In this document: piece by piece, positions 57,501 to 64,000 of the stretch
Layout: every line of letters begins with the position of its first letter
Position numbering within the stretch: the stretch's first letter is position 1
Assembly: GCF_025790165.1 (NCBI RefSeq)
Contig: NZ_CP094970.1
Location: forward strand, 2,480,001 to 2,544,000
Origin: Solicola gregarius
GTDB lineage: Bacteria > Actinomycetota > Actinomycetes > Propionibacteriales > Nocardioidaceae
DNA: 64,000 nt
Direction: 5' to 3'
The notes under the pieces: model-generated
What the model saw: only the letters and a program-made list of their open reading frames with translations
Databases searched by the model: none
Told to the model about the DNA's origin: nothing
Translations under genes and position numbers: made by a program

Positions 57501-60500
57501 CCGACCTTGCGCGGCTCGATCACGTTCGTCGGGTTCGGCTCGCCGTTGAAGAACGCCGTGGCTCCCGCGGCGAACGAGTTCCACGCGATCGGCGTCGGCG
57601 GCAGCTCTCCCGGCATGTCGGGCGTCCACGGCGTCTGGGTGTCGAAGCCCACCGACACGGTCGCCAGTGGTGGGAGTCCACCACCGGTGGGCGAGTCCGT
57701 GTAGTCGATGACGCCCTTGATCGCCTTGGCTTGAGCGAGCTCGGCCGGCGTCGTGTCCGGGTTGACCCGGACCCAGTTGCGGCTCTCGACCTCGTCGTAG
57801 CAGTCCGGGTAGGTCGCAGCACTCCAGTCCGGGTCGGTGTCGCTGAGAATGTCGGCCTGGTTGCACGCCTGGTCCGGCACCGTCGTCAGGTAGTAGAACG
57901 AGACGAAGTCGTCGGCCAGGTCGACCGGCTCGCCGTCGGTGGTGAAGTTGCCCAGCAGCGTTGGCGTCCACTCGGACTCGCGCTCGGTCGGCACGATGAC
58001 TCCGGTGTCACCGGGGTGCGGGAGCACGTCGATGCCGGCGAGAATGGTGGCGGTCGTGTTACCGGAGTTGGTCAGCCGCAGCTGCCAACGCTCGGTGCCG
58101 CCCGGTCGGGTGATCGGCTCGCACGGGTAGACGTAGAAGTCGTTCGGCGCGTTCGGAGCATCGCATTCGCTGACGTCTGTGCCGTCGGAGACGACTCGGC
58201 CGAGGTCGTCGTAGTTCGCGTCACCCGGAGCGGCGTCGGGCAATCCGGCGCCGACGCCCTTGACGGACTTGGTCACCCGGAGCGGCGACGCCGCGAGCGG
58301 CTGGGTGACCGTCGACGCCGCGCATGCGTCGACGTTCGTGTCGGTGTTCTCGATCGTCTCGTTCTGGGTCCACTCGCAGGTGTCGTACGTGCGGTCGTCG
58401 GTCGTCGTGACGCCGTTCTCCACCTCGGTGCCCGGCTCGAGTCCCGGCTGGTAGATCAGCGGCGTCTCCACGGTGAGCACGTCGCCCGGCTCGAACACGA
58501 AGTCGTCCGGGGGAGTGACCGTGAGGACGCCGGTGTCCTCGTCGAGCTCGGCGCTGAACCCGTCGGTCGACTTCGGGTTCCCGTCCGCGTCCACCAGCGT
58601 GAACGTGTAGTCCGGGGCGGGGTCGCCGTCGGAGTCGCGCGGCTCGACCAGCATCGAGCCGTTGTCGTTGGTCTGGATCTGGTCGGTGATCGTCACGCCG
58701 GTCTGCGGCCAGGTGCCGGTGTTCTCGACCGTGAACTCGTACGGGATGTTGCTGTCCGGCAGGTACGACGGCGGCTCGCCGTTGCCGTTTCCGGGAGCCT
58801 TCGTGATCGACACCTCGTTGGTCAGATGCCTGCGCAGGGTGCTGTCGGTCGCTGCGTCGTCGGCCTCGTACACGCCGCCGCCCGGAGTGCCGAACGTACC
58901 CTCGCCGTGGACGTCCACGGTGTCGGTCGTACGACCCTGTTCCTCCTCGCCGGGCGCGGTCGGCTGGCCGGGCTCGGTAGTCGGTACCGGCACGGTGTTG
59001 TCCTCGCCGTTCGGCCCGATGATCAGGGTGTCGCGCATCGTCGCGGTGAACTCGACCGGGACGATCGGGTTCGGCGGTCGTTCCCACCCGGTGCCGTCGG
59101 CATTCTGGAACGAGAACCGAAGACCGCGTACGTCTCCCGCAGACACGCCGTCCGGGAGCTCCGGCACGATGCTGCCACCCGTGTCGGTCCAGTCGCCATC
59201 CACCCAGCAGTCGGCGAGGTCGGTGGAGCCGTCGCACATCGCCACCGGAGCGCCGTCGGCGTCCAGCTCGTACGTGACACCGACGAGCGCGTCGGTCTTG
59301 ATCTGTGCGACCGGGGCGGGTGTGGCCACGGCGTCGAACGAGGTGAAGTCGAACGCGTTCCAGAACGTCTCCTCGGTGTCGGTGATCGTCAGCACTCGGG
59401 TTCGGACGTTGCCGGTCGGCTGACCCTGGAGGTGGATCGTGTAGTCCCGGCTCTCGTTCTCGAACCGCTCGGCGGGGTCGATGGTTTTGTCGGCCTCGAC
59501 GCCGTACGTCGCCTCCTGGATGGTGACGGTGTCGTCGGCGTTGGCGCTGGCGTCGTCCTCCGGGCTGCTGACATCGGTCTGGGCGATGTTGAGGACTTCC
59601 TCGCCCACCTGGACGGGGCTTCCGTCGCTGCGGTGGTCAGGCCGCAGGCGCATGCTCAGCTCGACGACGGACTGCGCGTCGGGCTCGATCGCGACGAGCG
59701 TGCCGTCGGGGCTGTGGTGCAGGACCCGGATCTGCGTCACGTCGGCCAGGTCGGACTCGCTCAGCGCGAGCGCCTCGTCGATCGTGAGTGCCTCGCCCTC
59801 AGTGCCGTTCTCGGTCAGGAACACCTCGGAAAGGGCAGGGTCCGCTGCCGTCGGCACGCTGATCGAGACGATCTGCTGCAGGTTGAAGACGTCGAACGTA
59901 TTGGACGTCTGCTGTGCCGTGTCCACCGCGTCGGTGACCTGAAGGTTCGACACCTTCGCCGGCGTGGTGTTCGTGGCGGTGAGAGTGGCGAGCACGAGCG
60001 GGTAGTCCGACGGATCCGTGCCGCCGTCAGCCGGCGGCAAACCCACGGCGTCGGTGTCGAACTCCTTGGTCAGCTCGGTGTTCACAGCCGAGTCGGTGAT
60101 CGTGATCCGGGCGTCGTCGGTCGATGGCGCGTAGTCGTCCGGTGTCAGGCTCGCGGTGTTGTCGACCAGGCCGGGCTGGCCGGTGTTGTACGGGACCTCG
60201 GGGTGCTGAGTGCCGAGGACCGGCTGGTCCGGGTCGGAGCGAAGCGTCTGCCGGATCTGGAAGGTCAGGTCGATCGGGCGGCTCGCCGCCTCGGAGTTGG
60301 CCACGCCGCTGCCGACCGGCGGATCCGTTGCCGGGTTGGTGATCCGGTCGGCGCGGGTCGGGCTCTCCTCGAACGTCAGGCGCGCGCCGAGCGCGCTCGC
60401 CTGCTCGTCGTCGCTGAGCGTGTAGCCGGGGAACACGCCGTCGCAGGCGGCGCCGTCCGCGCCACAGACCGTCTCGGTGATGTCGGTCCAACCCTCGCCC

Positions 60501-63037
60501 GGGTCGTTCCCGTCGCCGTCGCCGTTGGTGTCGAGGTAGAGCTCTACGCCCGTGACCGCGTCGAACGTCATCAGCGGATCGTTGTTGGCGTTGATCGGCT
60601 GGATCTCCACCAGGTTGAACGCGTCGTACACGCTGGTCGAGACGTCGTCGAGCTCACCGGCCGACGCGGGGTCGGCGATCACGGCCTGCTCGATCGGGAA
60701 GCCGCCCGTGCCCCAGGTGATGCGGGCATCGCGCTGGTCGTCGGTCAGCGCACCGACGGTGACGGCATCATCGGGGTTCCCGGTGTCGGGGTTGAGCCAG
60801 CTCTTGTCCAGCAGGTCGGTGCCGGGGCCGTCGGGCGCGGGGACGACGTCGATGCTGTCGCTGTCGTCGTCGTACCGCGGCGTCTCCTGCGAGTCGGGGT
60901 TGTCGACCTTCGACTGGACGTCGTTCGTCTGCGTGATCGTCTCGTCGTCGGGCAGCGCGCTGCCCGAGCCGTCCCGCAGCTGGTCGCGCTGCGCGACCGT
61001 GAAGTACGGCTGCACCTCGAATCCGGGCGGCAGGGTGCCGTCGGGGTCGGTCGGCTCGTACGTGAGCCGGATCCCGGCGATGTCCTCGCGTTCCTCGGCG
61101 GTCGGCGTCCAGTTGAACGGCGAGTCGTCACTGGTCAGCCCGCTCTCGACGGTGACCCACTCCTGCTGGGAGTTGCTCCAGTACTCGACCGTCAGGGTCG
61201 TGTTCGTCGGGATCTCGACCGGGCCGAGCGAGACCAGGTCCATCGCGTTCCAGAAGTCGGTGAGCGCGGGAGGGTTGTCGCTGTCGGGCGGCTGCGGCGA
61301 TGGGTCGGTGATCTGCAGGACGTTCGACCCGATCGTCGAGTCCCCCGTCACCATCGCGTCGAGCGAGATCACCGTCGCCGACCCGGGGACGCCGGGCATC
61401 TGGTCGCGGACGATGTCCTTGGTGACCTCGGTGTCCACCTGCAGCGGCAGCACGTTCAGATCGGCCGTGTCGTCGTCGGTTGCAGAGGTGTCGTTGGCAT
61501 CGGTGACCTCGGTGGACGTCGAGTTCGTCGATGTAACTCCGGGGGAGTCGTCGGGCAGTGTCGGTGCCATGACGTCGTACGAGAGGTTGGCGACCGCGTT
61601 CTGCTGGATCGGCCCGCTGTACGTGATCTCGAAGCCGGTGACGGTCCGGTCCGGATCGGGCCCGGGCAGGGTATTGGCCTCGGTGGCCGTTTCGGTGGTG
61701 GGGTCGCCCTCTGTATAGGTATAGGTGACCGAGGCCTCGGTCGCGTTCGCCGGCCACTCGATCGAGTCGGCATCGAAGCCCTCGAACGTCACGTCCTGCT
61801 CGTCGAAGCCCGGCTCTCCCGGCCCGGGGTCGCTGATCACCATCTCGGTGACCGGAATGGGCCCGTTCGTGGAGCTGATCGTCGCCGTGCTGGTGCCGCC
61901 CGACGGGACGTTCGCCGGGGTGTACGTCTTCTCCGTCGTGACAGTCGGATCAGCTCGGCTGATCACCACGGTCGCGTCGTCGGTCACCACCTCGGACTCG
62001 TCCTCGCCGAGGGTGACCTGCGTGGACGTCACGTTGGTGACCGTCTCGTCGGTGCCGGCAGGAATGTCCGTGACGTTGCTACGGGTCTGTGTCTCGAGGA
62101 CGATCGTGGACGACGCGTCGGGCGGGATCGTGGCGCCGTCCTCACTGATCCAGGTGATCCGCAGTCCGTGGATATCGGAGAGCGTGATCCCGTCGAGCAG
62201 GGCGTTCGGATCGTCCGGGATCGCGGTCGGCGTGCCGTCGGTCCACGTACCGTCGGCGCTCTGCCAGTCGACCTGCACCTGGGTGGCGCCCTCGGGCGGA
62301 GTGATCGACGAGATCCCGGTGACCTCGAGGTACTCGAACGGGTCATCGGCGCCGTCGGCCGGGTCCTGCACGACCATCGTGTCGACGGACGCATTGGAGG
62401 CGTTCGAGGAGTCGATGGTGAACTCGACGGGTTCTCCCGGAATGCCGGGGACGCCGGCGGGAGTGATGGTCTTGTCGACCGTCGCCGCCAGTTCGAGCGG
62501 AATGTCCAGGGTCACCGCGGCGGAGGCGTCGACGTTTTCGCCGTTGGTCTGGGTGGCGTCCGCCGTGTTGGTGACCGTGCCGCCGTAGTTGGCCTGTGCG
62601 TCCTCGGGCACCATCACGTTCACGACGATCGTGATGTCGGTGCCCGACTCCATTCCGACGACACCGTCACCGAGGTCCTGGGTGAAGTCGATGGTGAACG
62701 CGTCGCCGTCCTCGGTGACCGCGTACTCGTCGTTCGCGATGTTGCCGCTGACGCTGACGGCTGGGTTGCCATTGAGCACCAGCGGCTCAGGGAGCTCGTC
62801 GGTCAGCTCCGCGTCGTCGCAGCCGGGACCGTCGACGCTGGAGCAGGAGAGCTCGATCTCGTACTGGAACGTGTCGCCCGGAGCGTACGACTCCTGCGGG
62901 TTGATGACGCTCTTCGATATCTCGAGGACGCCCGTGCCCTGCGCCTGCGCCGGAGACAGCGCGAGGCCGCCGAGCGCAGTCGAGAGCGCGATGACCAGGG
63001 CGCTCAGAACGGACAGGACGATGCGGCCTCTGGACAC
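54590..63037 (-). CDS. Giant LPXTG-anchored surface protein with DUF5979-like repeats
   Basis: A 2815-aa cell-wall protein. A signal peptide (1-~33, ending SPAQAQ) leads into about 1,350 residues with six ~200-aa repeats, each showing a G(L/I/A)R(I/L/F)(T/S) beta motif near residues 291, 467, 655, 885, 1100 and 1307, and each opening with a T(V/E)xKT(I/Y)-type DUF11-like start. A middle region with several Cys follows. From ~1850 to 2770 come eight DUF5979-like modules of ~100-120 aa, each with an (I/V)xK(V/E)V start and a CTVTE(T/P) strand. An Asp-rich linker, LPDTG (~2782-2786), a membrane helix and an RRSRR tail mark sortase anchoring. GTG 63037 with GGAGG upstream gives the signal peptide directly. 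A large adhesin or stalk is likely. No sortase gene is in the window. Confidence 0.88.
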   Translation of the reverse strand: MSRGRIVLSVLSALVIALSTALGGLALSPAQAQGTGVLEISKSVINPQESYAPGDTFQYEIELSCSSVDGPGCDDAELTDELPEPLVLNGNPAVSVSGNIANDEYAVTEDGDAFTIDFTQDLGDGVVGMESGTDITIVVNVMVPEDAQANYGGTVTNTADATQTNGENVDASAAVTLDIPLELAATVDKTITPAGVPGIPGEPVEFTIDSSNASNASVDTMVVQDPADGADDPFEYLEVTGISSITPPEGATQVQVDWQSADGTWTDGTPTAIPDDPNALLDGITLSDIHGLRITWISEDGATIPPDASSTIVLETQTRSNVTDIPAGTDETVTNVTSTQVTLGEDESEVVTDDATVVISRADPTVTTEKTYTPANVPSGGTSTATISSTNGPIPVTEMVISDPGPGEPGFDEQDVTFEGFDADSIEWPANATEASVTYTYTEGDPTTETATEANTLPGPDPDRTVTGFEITYSGPIQQNAVANLSYDVMAPTLPDDSPGVTSTNSTSTEVTDANDTSATDDDTADLNVLPLQVDTEVTKDIVRDQMPGVPGSATVISLDAMVTGDSTIGSNVLQITDPSPQPPDSDNPPALTDFWNAMDLVSLGPVEIPTNTTLTVEYWSNSQQEWVTVESGLTSDDSPFNWTPTAEEREDIAGIRLTYEPTDPDGTLPPGFEVQPYFTVAQRDQLRDGSGSALPDDETITQTNDVQSKVDNPDSQETPRYDDDSDSIDVVPAPDGPGTDLLDKSWLNPDTGNPDDAVTVGALTDDQRDARITWGTGGFPIEQAVIADPASAGELDDVSTSVYDAFNLVEIQPINANNDPLMTFDAVTGVELYLDTNGDGDGNDPGEGWTDITETVCGADGAACDGVFPGYTLSDDEQASALGARLTFEESPTRADRITNPATDPPVGSGVANSEAASRPIDLTFQIRQTLRSDPDQPVLGTQHPEVPYNTGQPGLVDNTASLTPDDYAPSTDDARITITDSAVNTELTKEFDTDAVGLPPADGGTDPSDYPLVLATLTATNTTPAKVSNLQVTDAVDTAQQTSNTFDVFNLQQIVSISVPTAADPALSEVFLTENGTEGEALTIDEALALSESDLADVTQIRVLHHSPDGTLVAIEPDAQSVVELSMRLRPDHRSDGSPVQVGEEVLNIAQTDVSSPEDDASANADDTVTIQEATYGVEADKTIDPAERFENESRDYTIHLQGQPTGNVRTRVLTITDTEETFWNAFDFTSFDAVATPAPVAQIKTDALVGVTYELDADGAPVAMCDGSTDLADCWVDGDWTDTGGSIVPELPDGVSAGDVRGLRFSFQNADGTGWERPPNPIVPVEFTATMRDTLIIGPNGEDNTVPVPTTEPGQPTAPGEEEQGRTTDTVDVHGEGTFGTPGGGVYEADDAATDSTLRRHLTNEVSITKAPGNGNGEPPSYLPDSNIPYEFTVENTGTWPQTGVTITDQIQTNDNGSMLVEPRDSDGDPAPDYTFTLVDADGNPKSTDGFSAELDEDTGVLTVTPPDDFVFEPGDVLTVETPLIYQPGLEPGTEVENGVTTTDDRTYDTCEWTQNETIENTDTNVDACAASTVTQPLAASPLRVTKSVKGVGAGLPDAAPGDANYDDLGRVVSDGTDVSECDAPNAPNDFYVYPCEPITRPGGTERWQLRLTNSGNTTATILAGIDVLPHPGDTGVIVPTERESEWTPTLLGNFTTDGEPVDLADDFVSFYYLTTVPDQACNQADILSDTDPDWSAATYPDCYDEVESRNWVRVNPDTTPAELAQAKAIKGVIDYTDSPTGGGLPPLATVSVGFDTQTPWTPDMPGELPPTPIAWNSFAAGATAFFNGEPNPTNVIEPRKVGVATATGQLALEKVVDVPDGFPDDALPDSYPMQLACTSGPEDVDIVDADGNDQSQVTVPPDETVAVNDDGTLTIPWGADCTATEDPVPPGATVTWDPPGTGTTSGAVDATRDFADRDDIAEPAWPDPIDPATIQATNTYEVGGFTISKEVDESGAVDQDGNPITYDTDYDFTATCTYDNGEENVTVLDETFTLADGADQAFDNLPAGSECTVTEIGTGGAASTSVVALPNGTPSGDGTSAEFTIEPDEGDAHVNTVDFTNHYTVGSVNVTKALDGAGVDDWATEPFEVEMVCTLDGATPDPVFEDTHTFTPPFANGNSDTWTVNNLPTGAECAVTETETGGANDTSIAGSPITVGNGSTPPQEATVTVTNTFLDGQVRARKVIAGLEGQQLEQARDHTYTFSLACTREVDGETEDVDIPGGATRDVTPSESPVAIWDGLPVGASCEVTEVPDSQFPDTVDVIVVPDTVTVRNGRPVAQATVVNVFDEAPLTVEKLVTGDASEYAADEFGVEVECSYGDVPLNVDPQNPDAEPGPYDFTLAPDESFTTAELPVGSDCTVTETDTGNATSTTITGDGEVPITGDGATATIENRYDNTGFVIDKMVDAGGAVDANGDPVTYNVDYTFDATCEFNGQTVLDTEITVHAGESQQLDGVPVGADCTVTETDTGGAKDTAMQITQDGETTPGDGTSATFTLTAGTTDLDTVTATNAYGAGDLLVKKVVTGPGADDATGPYELRVRCTLDDASLKLVRDERHELQAGETWTVDDLPADAQCTVTEPKKGGADEVTIDPGTVTVADGKTVTVRATNTFGPDEGGDDDGRGDLQITKVVDGKGADDATGPYTLRARCTVDDASPKVVRNKTHQLEADETWILENLPARAQCTVTEPDNGGADEVAIEPGTVTVRDNDSVLVRATNTFGPHQGDDDDDDNDNDDDDDLPDTGGPINPIWVVLSILAIGVGGMAIRRSRRLS

Positions 63038-63195
63038 GCTGCCTCCGAGGGTTCGACGTGCACAACCAACCGGCACCCGGACGTACCGGTCCTTTACTTT
63101 CTCCCGATCCGGGCGATTCCACAACCGCACGTAGCGGCGTGTTCACAGACGGCTCCCGGGTCGGTCGTGCGCCGGCCATCTGCAAGGGTGGAGGC

Positions 63196-64000
63196 ATGAT
63201 CGACGACCGGACTGCTGCCGAGCTGCGCGACGCACTCCTCGAGGCCGATTTCACCCCGCAATCGGTGGGCGAGCTGCTCGGGACGCCGGCGCATCGCGCG
63301 CTGCTGCGAAACGAGACCACGCCGGCGCTGCGGGCGACGGGGGACGGGAGCGCGCTGTCGACGCTGACCCGGCTGTTCTCGCTGCAGCGGCCGGTCGACG
63401 CGACCGCCGCAGACCATGCGCTGCCGGGCCTGGTCGATCGCCTCTGCCTTGCCGGGATGCTCGAGCGAACGGTCTCGGAGGTACGTGCGCGCGTCGACGT
63501 ACGCCCCTACGGCGACGAGGAGCACGACTGGTGGGTCGTCTGTGATCTGACACCCGGGCTCGACGGTGCCGACCGTGCCGTCCCGACCGATCACGTGCTG
63601 GGCATCAGCGAGGCGTCGATGACGCTCGCTCAGCTCACGATTCGCGACTCGGTCGACTCGGCGCTCGACCTGGGCGCCGGTTGTGGCGTGCAGTCCCTGC
63701 ACCTGGGCACGCACGCCGGCCGGGTCGTCGGCACCGACGTCAACCAGCGGGCGCTGAGCATGGCGCGGGCGACGGCACGGATCAATGGCATCGAGGTCGA
63801 CGTACGCGACGGCAGCCTGTTCACTCCCGTCGAGGGCGAGCAGTTCGACCTCATCGTGACGAACCCGCCGTTCGTGATCTCGCCCGGCACCGGTGAGCGC
63901 CTCGTCTATCGCGACTCAGGAATGCCCGGCGACGAGCTGGTGCGCAGGCTCGTCACCGATGCGCCCGCGTACCTCCGCCCGGGCGGGTGGCTGCAGCTCC
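63196..64000 (+). CDS. Class I methyltransferase (HemK/PrmC-like), 3' cut by window edge
   Basis: The frame is open from ATG 63196 (GTGGAGG just upstream) to the window end, 268 codons. The N-terminal ~140 residues resemble the DUF7059-type extension of actinobacterial methyltransferases (AELRDALLEADFTPQSVGELLG). Then come SAM motif I ALDLGAGCGVQSLHL and the NPPF motif in IVTNPPFVIS of amino- or amide-group methyltransferases (DNA adenine, Gln in release factors, rRNA). The usual neighbour downstream is topA, beyond the window. Acceptor uncertain. Confidence 0.85.
   Translation, partial: MIDDRTAAELRDALLEADFTPQSVGELLGTPAHRALLRNETTPALRATGDGSALSTLTRLFSLQRPVDATAADHALPGLVDRLCLAGMLERTVSEVRARVDVRPYGDEEHDWWVVCDLTPGLDGADRAVPTDHVLGISEASMTLAQLTIRDSVDSALDLGAGCGVQSLHLGTHAGRVVGTDVNQRALSMARATARINGIEVDVRDGSLFTPVEGEQFDLIVTNPPFVISPGTGERLVYRDSGMPGDELVRRLVTDAPAYLRPGGWLQL

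Noticed and set aside
56582-63199. 2205-aa frame on the plus strand opposite the giant LPDTG gene
   Set aside because: Its Val/Arg/Asp-rich translation has no recognisable domain and mirrors codon-position GC bias of the opposite gene, which has a signal peptide, repeats and sortase motif.

Overview
The window comes from a high-GC actinomycete. The bases are GC-rich with very frequent cgtacg, and the gene set is actinobacterial: a GuaB1-type IMP dehydrogenase relative, a mycothiol-enzyme-like TIGR03086 protein, a ClgR-like regulator, and the Ssd/CpaF/TadBC/DUF4244 pilus locus next to a HAD-IB phosphatase and an MrfA/Lhr-type helicase. The overall order resembles Propionibacteriales (Nocardioidaceae-like) genomes; that placement is inference.

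Layout. (1) 1-8694: a tandem array of five secreted, Cys-pair and Lys-rich Ig-like surface proteins (the first cut by the window edge), separated by strong hairpins. (2) 8760-11226: a CGNR zinc-finger gene remnant, guaB1, a small TA-flanked inverted-repeat element and a TIGR03086 protein. (3) 11301-33320: a rhamnose-utilisation region. A LacI-type repressor diverges from a long operon (ABC importer with ATPase, two permeases and RhaS lipoprotein; rhaI; fused aldolase/dehydrogenase rhaEW; rhaB; lutABC; a tiny LuxR-type HTH protein). It is followed by two secreted alpha-L-rhamnosidases of families GH78 and GH106. Together they can release L-rhamnose outside the cell, import it, cleave it to DHAP and L-lactaldehyde, oxidise that to L-lactate and then to pyruvate. 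Matching LacI-type operator sequences precede both transcription units. lutB carries a one-base frameshift in this sequence. (4) 33388-38962: a TetR/MFS efflux pair, a stand-alone ClpP-type protease, an unusual 61-bp-periodic palindromic repeat, a ClgR-like regulator, a LytS-type histidine kinase and a methyltransferase. (5) 38996-49648: Fic-like helical protein, HAD-IB phosphatase with a possible 32-aa microprotein behind it, a ferritin-like/VIT1 metal transporter under a yybP-ykoY manganese riboswitch, the Tad/Flp pilus locus (ssd, cpaF, tadB, tadC, two DUF4244 pilins, TadE, TadG-like) and the helicase. (6) 49753-52958: STAS antagonist, a degenerate RsbW-like protein, and a K+-independent H+-pyrophosphatase. 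(7) 53091-64000: an RTX-like secreted protein, a 2815-aa LPDTG-anchored surface giant with six ~200-aa repeats plus eight DUF5979-like modules, and the start of a class I methyltransferase.

No rRNA, tRNA, CRISPR array or complete insertion sequence was seen. The most interesting items are the mosaic surface-protein array, the closed rhamnose-to-pyruvate regulon, the riboswitch/ferritin-VIT1 unit, the small palindromic repeat families and the candidate Cys-Cys microprotein.
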